A DNA stretch of 64,000 bases from Saposhnikovia divaricata (taxonomy: Eukaryota; Streptophyta; Magnoliopsida; Apiales; Apiaceae): the NCBI GenBank assembly GCA_036435485.1, contig CM071598.1, positions 102,856,501 through 102,920,500 on the forward strand, given 5' to 3'. The notes below the pieces were generated by a model. The model had not been told where the DNA came from, made no database searches, and was given only the letters and a program-made list of their open reading frames with translations. The position numbers and the translations under genes were made by a program. Positions 1 to 11,894 of the stretch are shown one piece after another; the first letter of the stretch is position 1, and every line of letters begins with the position of its first letter.

Positions 1-7
1 TTACATT

Positions 8-215
8 AACACTACTACTTACGCTACACCAATGATCGTATTTCTCACGCATTTTAATGATACACGTGACAATCAATCATTGATGTTCGTAAGCCCTAGG
101 GAACAACCCCTAACACTAACTATTACTTACGCTATATCAATGATCACATCACTCAAGTTTATTAATTATACTCGTGATAATTAATCATTGATATTCGTAA
201 GCCCGAGGATCTAGT
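8..215. repeat. two diverged ~108-bp tandem units
   Basis: The block from about 8 to 107 (acttacgctacaccaatgat ... cattgatgttcgtaagccc) recurs from about 112 to 208 (acttacgctatatcaatgat ... cattgatattcgtaagccc). The anchor acttacgc is at 17 and 125, giving a period of 108 bp. No coding content. Confidence 0.7.
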
Positions 216-1064
216 TGAAGAGAATTACACAAGTACTTAAATATTGACATTTAAGACTCGTGATCTCATTTCAACTCCTCGCAAATAAACACATAAGAAA
301 TTACATAAATACGAATGACATTCAACACTTGATCACATAAACACATAAGAAATAGGAATCTACCAATTTATCCTTCAGATATACAATTATTCAAATCCAT
401 AATTTAAATCCTATAACGTCCATCCTTTGCGACGTTTTACAATTCCATTTAATCACATAAGCAATTAACATATAATATTAAATGAAATCCCTAGTCAGGG
501 TTTAGCAGCCCGAACTAGTTCTTAAAACAATTACTCAATTGACTTTAATCTACTAGATCTATTAAGTTCAATTAATCACAAAGTACTATTGATTTCGATC
601 CATATTCATATAATACAAATAGCCACTTAACATATATTATTCACGTAATCATATCAAACCCTCCACCAAAAGACTATAACTCGACTTACGATATTTAACC
701 CGTATACATTACTGAAAACCATTAACCATTTAACCACTTACAACCCACCACCAACTAATTGACAATTATGACATCGCACACATACTACGACTCCACTTAT
801 AGTACTAGCACATAAACATTATCGGAATCAATTACAACATGTAAAACCATGTAACTCCACATAATTATCCGACAATTAATAATTAACAATTATAGATTCT
901 CTGAAGTAAATACGGAAATCCAAACAATATTCACAATTTAAATCTAATTAAATTACAACAATTATATTCAAAATTAAATCTAATTAAATTACCACAATTA
1001 AATACATAAATTAAAAATACGATGTATACCATTTTCCGGTGAATATTGAGCACCTCCACCACTC

Positions 1065-1070
<6 letters not shown>

Positions 1071-1133
<63 letters not shown>
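1071..1133. repeat. (CT)n microsatellite
   Basis: About 31 uninterrupted CT dinucleotides. Open frames here in either direction (poly-Leu/Ser or poly-Arg/Glu) come from the dinucleotide run and are not genes. Confidence 0.97.
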
Positions 1134-1135
<2 letters not shown>

Positions 1136-2077
1136 CGGCTGCAACACCCGGCTACCACCACCACCAACGTTCAGTGGTGGTTTCCTCTGGCCGTACCACC
1201 GCCCAACGCCGCCCCGTCGCCGGACCTCCGCCTGGACACCACCGCGCCTTCTCCTTCCCCGCTGCTACACTCCCCATACGGCCACACACACTCACAAATT
1301 ATATACACACACACAAAAATTATATATACACACACACACGATTATATATATATGTATGTATGTATAAATTCAATCCCCAATTCAATTTCTAAAACCTAAT
1401 TCCCTTCTTCCCCCAATTCCATTTTCTCTCTCCCCGTTTTTTTTTCTGTCGGTGTGTGTTTTTGTGTGGTATTGGGCTTGGCCCAATACACATATATTGT
1501 TACTACTACAATTTATTTCGGGCCCAATAAAATACTTCTTATTCGTCTTTTAAAACTACTACGTAACTTCATAAATCGAATTTTAATAAAATATTCAGAA
1601 AATTCAACTTTTCACTTTTAAAATAAAGAATATAAAATTACGAACACGCACATATTTTCAAAATATTTTTCGGATCAAAAATAAATTAAATATAAATTTT
1701 CAAAGTTTTTATCCTTTAAATACAATAAAACTCTTAAAATCATTTTAAAATACTCAAGCTTCCAAATTAATCCACCCAACAATTTTAAAAATTCAATAAA
1801 TATATAAAGATAATATTACAAAAGATTTCATGATTTTTAATCCCTCCGATAATTTTATAAAATTTACAGAGGATAAAAAATACATGATTTAAATATACTT
1901 AAATCCTCAAAAATACAAGTAAAAAAAAATATACTGACCTTCACAACTCATACTAATCATCATATAATCACACAAACATAACTTCACACATATTCCACTT
2001 TCCAACAATACTCACATAATAATATTCATAATTTATATTAAATAAATAATTCGAAATTCGAAATTTTCTAGGGCGTT

Positions 2078-3005
2078 ATACTAAGTTTGGGGGAAATCAG
2101 GGACTTCATGTTTAATTGTAAATATTTGTCAATAATGGCTAGGTGTCAAATGGCTAGTAGCCGGCTCATATTTATATGAGTAGTCTAGGGTTGGAATTGA
2201 GAATTCTCATTCCAGATTGCATGAAAAAAAAAGGAAAAAAAAAAAAAGAAAAAAAATCATAAAAAAAAGAGTCATATGTAAATTGTTTAAATGCAAATTA
2301 ACCAGGGTGAGCTCTATAATACTCGAGCTAATAAGTTCGCGGGGACTTTATGCCTAGTGACCTAAGGCTTTTATAGTCTGGGATCCACTAACCTAACGCT
2401 CGCTACATGGGTATTATTGTATAAGCCTTTTGGGGTCTTATCCATTGCACAGTTAAATAAGCATGCTTGTATATATGTGTTGTAGTAGTTAGTAATAAAG
2501 CATGAATTTCTGTCTACCTTGGATAAGGATGGAGATGTTCCTAGGTTATGAAGTGTTTACCGTCTATTCTATTTATAAACCAGTGATTGTCTTGGTGAAG
2601 AATAGGTATGGTTTTGATCTAGTGTTGGTAGTATTTCTGATGAGCATAGCACACACGCACGTTTCTGTCATGTATTGTTAGTATATGGGGACTTAGTCGA
2701 GCTCTATTTGGATTTAGTTGCATTCTCTAAGATATTTGCTTGCTAGTTGGTTTTGGTTAGTTTGAAGGGGATCGTTGCATTTTCATTTTAGTTGCATTCA
2801 TGCATTGCATTGCATTGGATTTTGTGGGTACATTCGATATGGCCCTCACGAGACCTTACTCGTCCACTAGGGCTGCCTAGGGGTTTAAAGGGCTTGTTGC
2901 ATATGCCAAATGCAACCGTGATCACCTACGGAAGTGGTACTAGTTAGTTAGTTAGTTGTAATTATTTATGCTTGAGGACAAACATCGGTTTAAGTTTTGG
3001 GGGTG
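2078..3005 (+). mobile_element. 3' internal remnant of an Athila/Tat-like retrotransposon
   Basis: Non-coding. It begins ctaagtttgggggaaat, typical of the region after pol in Athila/Tat-type elements, and ends in a polypurine tract abutting an LTR. Positions 2820-2931 match the reverse complement of 27693-27808, the equivalent position just inside the 3' LTR of the element at 25344-35470. The two elements are therefore related. The left part is cut off by the LTR at 1-2077. Poly-A-rich runs lie at 2222-2270. Confidence 0.7.
2989..3005 (+). other. polypurine tract of Athila/Tat-like element
   Basis: The tract ggtttaagttttgggggt lies directly 5' of an LTR starting TGATAAGTGG. This is the priming site for plus-strand DNA synthesis in LTR retrotransposons. 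Confidence 0.7.
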
Positions 3006-4370
3006 TGATAAGTGGATTTTATATCCACTTGGACCGCTTCAATTCAGCTTAAATTGATTGTCTTGGACTCAAGTTTGTTGTAGATTTGATGTGTTTTGCT
3101 TAGTTGTGAAAATTTACAAGAATGTCGATTATGGTTGATGATTCTATCGTTTTTGGAGAATAAATTGATTGAAGTTCGGATTTTCTGAGAAGATTTCGCA
3201 GTCTACACTGTTTTGGCCATATCTGGAGTTCTAGAAGTCCGTTTTCAGCGATCTTACAGCTCACGCGAAGCTTGGGAGATTTTCTACAACCTAGAACAGC
3301 AGAGACGTGCGCTGGGAGCGCGTACCACGCGCTGGGGGCGCATAAAGTCGCTGTAAAAAATCCTAAAATGTCCGTTTTGCCCCTATTTTGAATTCTAGTT
3401 GTATTTTTGGTATCCAAACCTATTTCTAATTGTATTGTAGGTTGTTTTTCTTGCTGGGCAAGATATCTAGGCCTATAAAAACACATCCTACCATTGTAAT
3501 TTGTAACATCATTATATATCAATTACTTAGGTTTATTTGTATCTTTTCATACTTTATTTTTATCATGGTTTCATCAGATCCCATGATGACGAGAGGTTCG
3601 ATTATGAACTAATCATTGTCATGGAATTCTAACGGATTTATTTATGGAGCTTTAGTATCTTGATTGCTTTAAAGATCCGTGTGTGTGTATATTTGATATC
3701 CTCGTATGGTTATGCTTACTTGATAGATGCGTCATGAACATCTAATTTGTTAATATCTTGTGAAGCGAGAGTGGATCTTGAGATTTAGAACTTGCCATGC
3801 TAGCATAGGATAGGTTGATGTTTTAACGTCATGATTTGTGACGTAAATAGAGATATTATGCTGCCCTATGTGATCAATATAGATAACTTGTTCTTTAACC
3901 GTTATGTTTTCAAATTCTATAGAGCTATAGGGTCTAAGCATAATTAGTGTCTATTCATCTTCTATCTCTTTTGTGGATGTATGAGTAGTTTGGTATTCGT
4001 ATACTGAGAGGTAGCGTGTACTTGTTTCGTGTTGTCCGGTCAGATATCATAACCATTGCATATAGTGATTAAAGGCGTCAGATTTAAGCAAAGTATTTAA
4101 TGAAGTTAGGATCCCATGTTTTCTCTTGCAGAAGTAATTCGATTCCAATTATCGTTAGTTAGTTAATTCTTAGCTTGTTAATTTACTTCTTAGTTAATTT
4201 AGTTTATTAAACCCAAAATTGTTATTTGTCTTAGCAGTGAATAATAATCATACATTGTTGCATAGGTACATCTACTGAATTAAAACCATAACCAGATCTC
4301 TGTGGGAACGAACTTGACTTATTCATATATTACTTGTGACCACGTACGCTTGCGTGATTTAGTGCAAACA
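3006..4370 (+). mobile_element. 3' LTR of Athila/Tat-like element
   Basis: The LTR starts TGATAAGTGG after the polypurine tract and ends AGTGCAAACA (TG...CA), 1365 bp. Its terminal ~350 bp (ctctgtgggaacgaacttga ... acgcttgcgtgatttagtg) match the reverse complement of 63635-64000. Positions 3010-3030 form an inverted repeat (AAGTGGAT / ATCCACTT). Near 3305-3345 there is a GC-rich direct repeat of CGCTGGGNGCGC. No gene inside. Confidence 0.85.
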
Positions 4371-7300
4371 ATTATATATATTAATTGAATTTTTCGAATT
4401 ATTAACTTGATAATCTTTGAATTTAGTTGATGATTTTGATGATTAGAGATGTAATGTTGCTTTTGATGATTAATTAGATGCTAATTGTCTAGAATGCATA
4501 ATTTTTCAGATTTATATAAAGTTAATTCGAATTATTATGGATTAATATGTGATATTCGAATTTTTTTTAGAATTGTTAATAATGATTAAAAGTTAATTTT
4601 TATAATTGTATGCCAAGTGCTAGTTGGTGGACATATAATTGTAAATTTCAGATTTAATATAAGTGAATTTCGAATGCTAGATTTAAAGCATGAGTTGTAT
4701 GATTATAGTGATTTATCATATATGATTTAGTGATTTATATTTGATAATTGTTCGTACTAATTATTTGTGATTGTTATTGTCGGATAAAAGTAGTATGATT
4801 ATGATTTGTTATGAATTAGAATCCATTGGGAAGTGTAGGTGGATCTTAAATCCATCGTAGGAATTTGATTGTGAATTGGAGTCGGATATCTTCCGACGGG
4901 ATAGTCCTATAAACAGAGGAAACTCTGCCCGATTTTCGGGAAATTATAAATAGTAAAATATAAACCAGAATAGCATGACTGCTTATGAGTTAGGTTTATC
5001 TGCTAAAGTGTATAAGTGGTTTATGTGAGATGCATGTTCTAGGTGTTACGTACTTAAATGGTTATCTGTTTACGAGGTGGTTTTAGTATATTATCAGGTA
5101 CGTATGTTATTTGATAAGTACAATGCGTTATAAGAATTGGGTAGATTAGGATTAGACGATTTAGAAGTATAGTATTCCAAAGTAGTAATATGGTTTATGT
5201 TGATAAGAAGGACGTAGGACCTAGCGATAAAGGAAAAGCTAAGGTTGAGTACCAGTGACTGAGCTGTTAGCTGTTGCATTCTACCAGAGGCAAGTAACTC
5301 TATCTTTCCTCTGAAAGTTTATATTATTGAAACTGTTATATCTTGTTGATTCAAGCATGCCTCTCTTATACCATGTTGATCATACTCCTGTTGTAAACTT
5401 ACCTTTGCATGTATCCAAAATCTTTATTGTTAAACCCTGGTTAAACACATGTAAACCCTAGACCAGCATAATTCTTTTAATTGCTTCTTGACCATACTAT
5501 CACCCAGAGTTAAACAACAATAATTCTTTTTAATTGCTTCTTGACCATATATGTCCTACAGTTTGCTATAATCATATCATATTGACTGATCGATAAACCA
5601 GTGTTATGTCCGTATCCAGTTTAACCTATGTTGACCCTAAAACACATAAACTTCATCGTGAGCTAAACACTGATCCAAGAACTTAATTTTTCCCTTAACA
5701 ATATACTTTAAACTTGAAATCTGATCAATTACCTTGATTCCTTTGAGTCTACATCTTCTTGATTCAGACTTGTATCCCTATTTCATTGACGTCAGAAAAC
5801 TTAGTCAAAACCTTTGACTTTTATCATTGCAAAACAAAACGAGTTATTTTCTTAAAATACTTTGAAGTTACTTAGACTGGGCTGATCTGTTATCAGAGAG
5901 TCGAAGGTACCTCGAAGTAAAAAGGTTTTTGAAAAGATTAAGTATTAAAATGTTTTATAAAGTTAAAAAGAGTTTTACAAAGCCTAATGTTTTTTAAATG
6001 AGATTTTTAATAAAAATGTTAGGAACTCCGTCTAAATGGTTTCCACGGATTCCTGACGATTGGAGAGACGGGGCGAACGGGTAATGCTGGTTCCGTTGGT
6101 TTGAGTATGTATTAGTGTAGTTCTAGTCTGTCCAGTTCGACACCTTTATAGGCCAATGTAGGGCTAGAAAACGGATAATACGGATACGGATACAGCTATA
6201 TCCGAATCCGGATCCGTTTTTTACAACCGTATCCGTATCCGAATCCGGGAATATCCGAAAAAACTTTATCCGGATCCGGATCCGAATTTGGAAAATATTA
6301 TCCGGATACGGATAATATTCGGATCCGAATCCGTTTTGCAAAATTTTTTTTTTTTTTGTGAAATTTGCATTATTATAAAAAATAGGCATATTTTACAAAA
6401 AAAACAAAAACAAAAGAACATGCATATTAAAGAGATACTCGGTTCTAATTTACAAATTACAAAAAATCATATACATTATCCAAATTTGCATATGCAAATT
6501 TATATCAAAATAACTTCATTACACATCATTGTCTCTAAATAACTTGCAAATTCATCAAAAATAAATGGGCCTACAACTATAAGTGTGTGTATAAAAATAT
6601 ATAAATGGGCTTATAACTATAAATGGGTTTAAAATATATAATTATATATTATATATATTAAAAATATTATATATAATTACTTTCGGATACGGATATTTTC
6701 GGATACGGATGCGCCTATATCCATATCCGTATCCTAAACTCTCGGATTCAGATACGGATAATATTCGGTTGACTCCGGATACGGATAATATCCGCTTTTT
6801 TCCGGATACGAATACAGATATTTCAGACGGATATCGGATTTTTCGAATTTTTTTCCCAGCCCTAGGCCAATGTGTTGTCTCTTGGGAACCCAAGCTATCC
6901 TAATGAAAGGAAATGATGGCCAGAGGGACTTTGTGTCCGATATGGGGACTTTATGGACTGATCACCCGTATTGTCTGTTATAAAATAAAAACCTCCAATC
7001 AGTTTTCTTAAAGTGATGATTACTTTTTATTTACCATGAAATGAAATTGGTTTGCCGATTGAAATGTCAAATATTTTACACAGTTTTGAAATATCTATTG
7101 CTATCCTGATTATCAGTTGATATCCTGTCATTACTAAATACCAGTATTGCTAATTCTGCTTCCAACATATTTATGTCATATCTTGAATTACTGTCATCTT
7201 CTGCGATACCCTGTTATATTGTTTTCAGTTGAGATATGTAGTTACTTGCTGAGCGTTGGCTCATTATTATTTTGTCTAACCCTTTTGATAGTAATCTAAG

Positions 7301-7666
7301 AATCATGGTTCGTACAATCCAAACCGCAAGGAAGCGCACTTATCGTGGCCCTGAGTTGGTTCGTTTTGAGATAACTCCCGAGGTAGATGCAATAACAGCT
7401 CAGTGAGGAGATCTTTAGTTAGTTGTGAGAACTGGCAATAGAACTTTTGAGAACTTTGGTTTGTAATAATATATTTTAAATTCAGGTTTGTAATAATAAT
7501 TAGTTAGACGATGGCTTGCTTGTTTCATACCATTACCTGTGAAAGGTCTTGGATAGTAGTGTTGGTGCCAGTCAGCATGTTATATTTATAATATATATTA
7601 GGTTGTTTGCATCTAGATGTGTGTCAGTGACTCTCCGATCTAGGCCCCGGGTCGGGAGGGCGTCAC
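4371..7666 (+). mobile_element. long gypsy-type LTR, plus orientation
   Basis: There is no coding sequence over about 3.3 kb. The right end reads ccgggtcgggagggcgtcaca, the mirror of the TGTGACACCCCTCC start seen at 12440 and 21808. The last 450 bp have the same layout as the U5 side of that chromovirus LTR. It looks like a solo or truncated LTR of a related but different family. The left boundary is set only by the end of the neighbouring LTR; no TG start is clear. A hAT element sits inside at 6159-6864. Confidence 0.5.
6159..6864. mobile_element. non-autonomous hAT element, 706 bp, 8-bp TSD
   Basis: The ends are TAGGGCTAGAAAA on the left and, on the reverse strand, TAGGGCTGGGAAAA on the right, a hAT-type terminal inverted repeat. 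The 8 bp GGCCAATG are repeated exactly at 6151-6158 and 6865-6872, the hAT signature. Both arms (about 6172-6340 and 6680-6845) are filled with CGGAT/ATCCG motifs in both directions, more than 20 in the left arm alone. Such subterminal motifs are where hAT transposases usually bind. The centre is AT-rich. No transposase is encoded, so it must be mobilised in trans. Confidence 0.93.
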
Positions 7667-9809
7667 AAAGTTTGAGGTATTAAGACTCAAGGAGCAATCA
7701 TTATCTAGTTTCCAGGCTGAACAATTGTTGACTAAAGTAAACAGCTTGGAAACAAAAGTGGTTTCTCTCAGAAAATTCAATGCTGAGCTCAAAGATTCTG
7801 TTGCCATTCTAAATGAAAAGTTGGACACTTAGGCAACTACTACTACTGAGGTTCTTCTTTACCAACAACAGATGATTTTTGCCATGATGCAACACATGGG
7901 AGTCCCTCAACTTGCAAATCTGTCTACTACTCCACAACCACCAGCCTCTACTTCAAACCAAAGGGCCCCATCAAAGACACCTGTGCCTGAGAACAAGCCT
8001 AAGGGGAGAAGAAAGTGAACTCAAAATCTAAGGGGGAGAAGGTTATTGTCATCTCTGAGGATCAACCAAAGCCAACAAAATCTAAACCCCAAATTCAAAC
8101 AAGAGGCAAAGGCAAATCCAAAGTCACTGAGCCTATTACTTCTCTACCAACTGTCACCCTACCAACTGTGCACATCACTACTCCAAGTAGTTTGCAACAA
8201 TCAATCACATCTACAGTGGTGGCAGGTTCAATGCCAACTGATCAAGCTAATCCCTCCAGACATGAAGATGATCAGCCAGTTGAAGTGAGTATAGTCACAG
8301 AGGCCAAACTGATAGAAGTTGCAAATTCTGAGATATATCATGATGCTGCTTTCTTGAAGTTTCTGCAAGCCTCAAGGGCAAATTTTGAAGGAGATACACT
8401 ACTATACAGGAGGAGTCTCAAGGAACAAGTCAAGTACTTAACGGTGATCCCAAGGAAGCTAAATCAAATCTTTCTCAAGGAGATTATGATGGTGACCAAC
8501 TGCAAAATATGGCACCTATCTTATGACACCTTAAAGGACTTAAAATTCACTGAGATTGATGCTATCCTGGAGCTGATTGAGAAAGGGGGAGAAAACAACA
8601 AGAGTCTCTATTCTGATCTAAGGAATGGCCAAGATGCTAGACTGCCTGAAGTGTGTACTCAACCAAGAACTATTCTTTATCAGTCTGGTACAAGAATTGA
8701 AGATGTTGGTCAACTAGTCATCCCAAAGTATCTCACCCCTCAGAACACAAGGCTAATTCATGCAATCATTGATCAACTTAACAAGAAGAAAGGGTGCAGA
8801 TCAGCTGAAGAATTGGAGGCCCTATCTAGCAACTGGCATTGTCCCTGAATCTGCTAAGGCAAGGAGAGATAAGGATGATGAGAATGAAGATAAAAGTGAT
8901 AGGAGAGGAAGGCATCACAGGAGTGATAAGGATGATAAAGAGAAGAAAAAGAAAGATGATAAGAACAAGAAGGGAGGTGATGGCAAAGATGAAGGGAAAG
9001 TGTATGAAAAAAAGTGGAAGATAGCAAGCCATGAACATTATTACTGACACTCCTACCACAACACAAGGCTCAATGTCTAGGCTTCTGAAACTGTCTTACC
9101 ACTACTACCAAAGAAGATTCAAATCAAGAAACCATCAGTATGTCTCCAAAAGTAAACTGCTAGCGGTGTACTACAATGGTCCAAAGACAAAGGATTCAAA
9201 CTCACCTCAAGTGACAAGATGAAAAAGCTGAAAATCAAGCATATGGCCAGAAAGGCAAGAAAGGTGAAGACATCTACCTCTCAGGCTCTCACAATTATTC
9301 CAGGATTAGACTTGCCACCTCTAGATGAAGAATATAATGAAGATCAACAGCTATTCCTAAGGGCTCAAAGAATCTATCATGTTGCCATTGTTGATGATTG
9401 CCTTGAATTTAAGTACACAGATGAGAGACAGAAGAAATCCAAGCAAGGAATGTGTTAGCATTGGGGTAAACTATATGATATTGAGAGGATAATAGCAATG
9501 TTGAATTCTGAAGATAAAGTGGAGAGAGAAGAAAAGGAAGAGTAAGGAGCTGTTGAAGAAGAAGATGGAGGAGCTTGATGCTCTTGAAGCCAAAGCAGAG
9601 GAGCTAAGGGCTAAAGGGTTGTGCAGAGTTCAGTTCAATCCCTACGTGTGAAATATAGGAGGAGAAATGGAGATAATATCAACATCAGAATGAACCTGGT
9701 CAACCATTACCCTAAAAACATACTGAATCGAGTACTTGAAGATTTTAAGGATTCACCTTTGATTGAAGAGCTAAATGCTATGGTAGATATCTTGGATGCA
9801 ATGAAATAA
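7667..9809 (+). pseudogene. decayed extra (env-like?) ORF at the 3' end of a copia element
   Basis: Broken coding sequence in several frames. 7667-7831 encodes a heptad-like coiled coil (LTKVNSLETKVVSLRKFN) ending in a stop. 8015-8848 encodes 277 aa, starting Lys/Pro/Thr-rich (VIVISEDQPKPTKSK) with a more globular second half. Frames at 8760-9047 (very Lys/Asp-rich), 9219-9458 and 9621-9809 continue the same gene after frameshifts. It lies immediately 5' of a polypurine tract and copia-type LTR, where Sirevirus-type elements carry an additional coiled-coil ORF. No RT, integrase or protease motifs are present. The env-like label is inference from position and coiled-coil content. Confidence 0.5.
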
Positions 9810-10030
9810 AACAAAAGAAAGGCAGAAGAGAAACATCAAGAGAAACTGAATGAGTATCTAACTAAGAGTCAAGGGATAAATGCTAAAGGAACTGGATAAT
9901 CTTTAACTGTAAGAATGTTTTTTTTATATTCAAGATTCAATCAATTTCATACATGAACTGTTAATGTTTTATCTTTATGTATATTAGGCTTGTTATCAGA
10001 CATGAAATTGTGACTAAGGGTCTTACTCAC

Positions 10031-10044
10031 AATTTGGGGGAGAT
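10031..10044 (+). other. polypurine tract of copia element
   Basis: The sequence aatttgggggagat lies directly 5' of a TGTTAG LTR start. It marks the 3' end of the internal region whose remnant is 7667-10030. Confidence 0.75.
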
Positions 10045-11384
10045 TGTTAGCCACAGAGGCATGCCTGTATTTATCTAATATCAAGCCTAATTGTTTGTAA
10101 TGCTTTGCATTACTTACATGACCCTTTAACTGGGGGAACCTCTAGTTGTAGAGTTTCTACTTGTATTTAGTACTTGTAATAGGAATCAAAATTTTATCTG
10201 TGTAACTATAAATTAAGTCATGAAATAATGCTTGCAAGAAGATCTAGAGATCATGCCTCGAGCTTGAAGAATAAGGCTGTCAAAATAAATGCAGTTGGAT
10301 TTTCAAGATTGAAGATTTGCCTAAATACCAATTCGAGAAGTACTTTTGTCTATTCGAGAAGTCTAGCTTTCGAGAAGTCAGGGATTCGATATCTCAAAAG
10401 ACACTGTTCGATATCTCAGGAAGTCAACAAGTCAAAGTTTCATTCGATAACTCAGAGATTCAACATGTCTAATACTCTGTTCGAGAACTCAAGAAGTCAA
10501 CAAGTCAAAGCATCATTTGAGTTCTCAAAGAGTCAACAAGTCAAAGCTACATTCGATATCTCAAGGATTCAGGAAGCTATTCGACATCTCAAGGATTCCA
10601 TAAGTTAAAAGCTTTGTTCGATAAGTCAAGGATTCCTGAAGAAAAGACTAATTCGAGAAGTGATTCGATATGTCAATAATACAGTATTCGAGAACCAAGA
10701 GTTATCTAATAAGTCAATTCTAGTTCTCGAATCAATCACTTGGTTACTTCTCAAATGGATTCTTGAAGACAAAATACTAGAAATTGTACAAGTTAGAAAC
10801 CTGCAGCAAACCAAGACACTTTGAGGACCACTGTACTGTAAAGTGATCATGGACAGTCTACAAAGAAGCTTAGAGAGTTGTTAAAGGAGACAAGCTGCTA
10901 AAGAAGTGGATCTGGGCATGTTAAGGAAAGTCAAATTACAAGCTGCCTGGATGTATTCCAAAATAGGGATAGACAAGTTAGAAAGTAGATTTGTTTGTTC
11001 TACCTTTTGTAGTAAGTAGGGTGTACACATGTTCTATAAGTGCACAACCCCACTTCTCTAGCAGTTACGTTTTTGAAGTTTTTGAAGTTTTCTCATAACA
11101 ACTTAGAACATCTCTCTGATAAAAATGCAGCTGAGAATACTAACATTTGTATTCACAGTTAGTAGCAAATCTTTATCTAATACAATATTAGATTAAAGTG
11201 AGTGATCGTGTTCTTGTGTTTAGATTCCGCATTTAAATATTTTGTTAAACACAAACACACACTTTGCTACACAAATAGATTCAAACCTTCAAACAATCAT
11301 TCTTAATATTCATATTTGAAGAAAAGTTTGAAAATACATTCACCCCCCTCTGCATTTTCTTGTCTGTGTATTCCATACTCAACA
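10045..11384 (+). mobile_element. copia-type 3' LTR (Sirevirus-like)
   Basis: The LTR runs from TGTTAGCCAC to CATACTCAACA (1340 bp) and follows a polypurine tract. The sequence near the end, cacccccctctgcattttc, resembles Sirevirus LTR ends. A cluster of TTCGATATCTCA-like repeats lies in its 5' third. The 5' partner LTR is not in the window, so no TSD can be tested. The right end abuts sequence belonging to a TRIM family LTR (11385-11455), the apparent insertion site. Confidence 0.75.
10330..10735. repeat. degenerate TTCGANANCTCA / GTCAACAAGTCAAAG repeats in LTR
   Basis: Around a dozen imperfect copies of attcgatatctcaa, ttcgagaactcaag and ttcgagaagtc, alternating with gtcaacaagtcaaag. The core TCGATATC/GAGATATCGA is close to palindromic. 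Sirevirus LTRs are known for repeated palindromes in U3, and this may be the equivalent. The open frame 10228-10608 results from the repeats and is not treated as a gene. Confidence 0.6.
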
Positions 11385-11728
11385 CTTTGGCTTATTTCAG
11401 ATTAATTCGTGATCGGGACTTGACCTGATTTTTAAAAAAAAGACTCGGGATTTCTTGCTGTATACATGTTACTTGCCCAACAGGTTAGATCGATTGGTTT
11501 CTTGCTGGGCTATATAGCTCATTACTTACAATTTTCAGGTCCCGTATAAGATCTAGTGGATAGCATTGGAGTCCGAGGAGCTTAGGTTCGGAATAATTTG
11601 ACTTTTGGATCATCGTTAGCTGCGCTTTTGTAATAGTTATCTTTGTAATAGACTTTTGGATTAATGACATTGTACTTTGGTTTGGTTTTTGATTTAGAAT
11701 TAATAGTCCGAAAAGTCGGGCTGTTACC
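11385..11728 (+). mobile_element. remnant LTR; first 70 bp from a TRIM family
   Basis: 11385-11455 (ctttggcttatttcag ... aagactcgggattt) matches the reverse complement of the TRIM LTR at 36699-36800. The rest (to ctgttac at about 11727) has no partner in the window but ends right before a primer-binding site, as an LTR should. No gene. Confidence 0.5.
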
Positions 11729-11730
11729 TT

Positions 11731-11744
11731 TGGTATCAGAGCCA
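11731..11744 (+). other. primer-binding site (initiator-Met tRNA)
   Basis: tggtatcagagcca is complementary to the 3' end of plant initiator methionine tRNA. It starts a few bases after the end of the LTR remnant at 11385-11728. Confidence 0.75.
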
Positions 11745-11894
11745 GGTTGTCATTCGGAGTGTGTTAAGTATGAGACTAGTACATTCCCTAGGATGCAATT
11801 CTAGGACTAAATTTTTGGAATAGACGTATCATGAACTTTGGAATTTAGGATTGTTGTGAATTTGGGGACCAAATTCTTTTTAACGAGGGTAGTA
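11745..11894 (+). mobile_element. miniature internal region, PBS to polypurine tract
   Basis: Only about 150 bp separate the primer-binding site from a purine-rich stretch (taacgagggtagta) and the TGTAATATCC start of the next LTR. It has no coding capacity, so this is a deletion derivative or TRIM-like unit. The polypurine tract is weak. Confidence 0.45.

Larger units (their letters stand above)
1..2077 (-). mobile_element. partial gypsy-type LTR, minus orientation
   Basis: No gene is visible; the stretch is AT-rich with stops in all frames. Its right edge reads tctagggcgttata, which on the minus strand is a TATAACGCCCTAGA start, close to the TGTAACGCCC start common in plant chromovirus and Retand-like LTRs (second base mutated). 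The right boundary is also where Athila-like internal sequence begins. Inside lie a CT microsatellite and a GC-rich patch (1130-1270), a layout also seen in the 12440-15811 LTR. Reading it as an LTR rests on the edge motif and layout; the other end is outside the window. Confidence 0.5.

Noticed and set aside
1039..1399. Overlapping open frames of 117 codons across the CT run
   Set aside because: Three frames are open only because a dinucleotide repeat lacks stops; composition is Leu/Ser or Arg/Glu repeats, and the region is LTR.
6123..6903. Open frames rich in Ile/Arg/Tyr/Pro/Asp
   Set aside because: They are translations of the CGGAT/ATCCG array in the hAT element.
10228..10608. 126-codon frame in the copia LTR
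   Set aside because: Made of repeated FEFSKSQQVKA-like units generated by the LTR minisatellite; no evidence of translation.
11731..11744. tRNA-like sequence tggtatcagagcc (also 21793, 36630, 37138, 52949, 60551)
   Set aside because: These are retrotransposon primer-binding sites complementary to tRNA 3' ends, not tRNA genes; no cloverleaf surrounds them.
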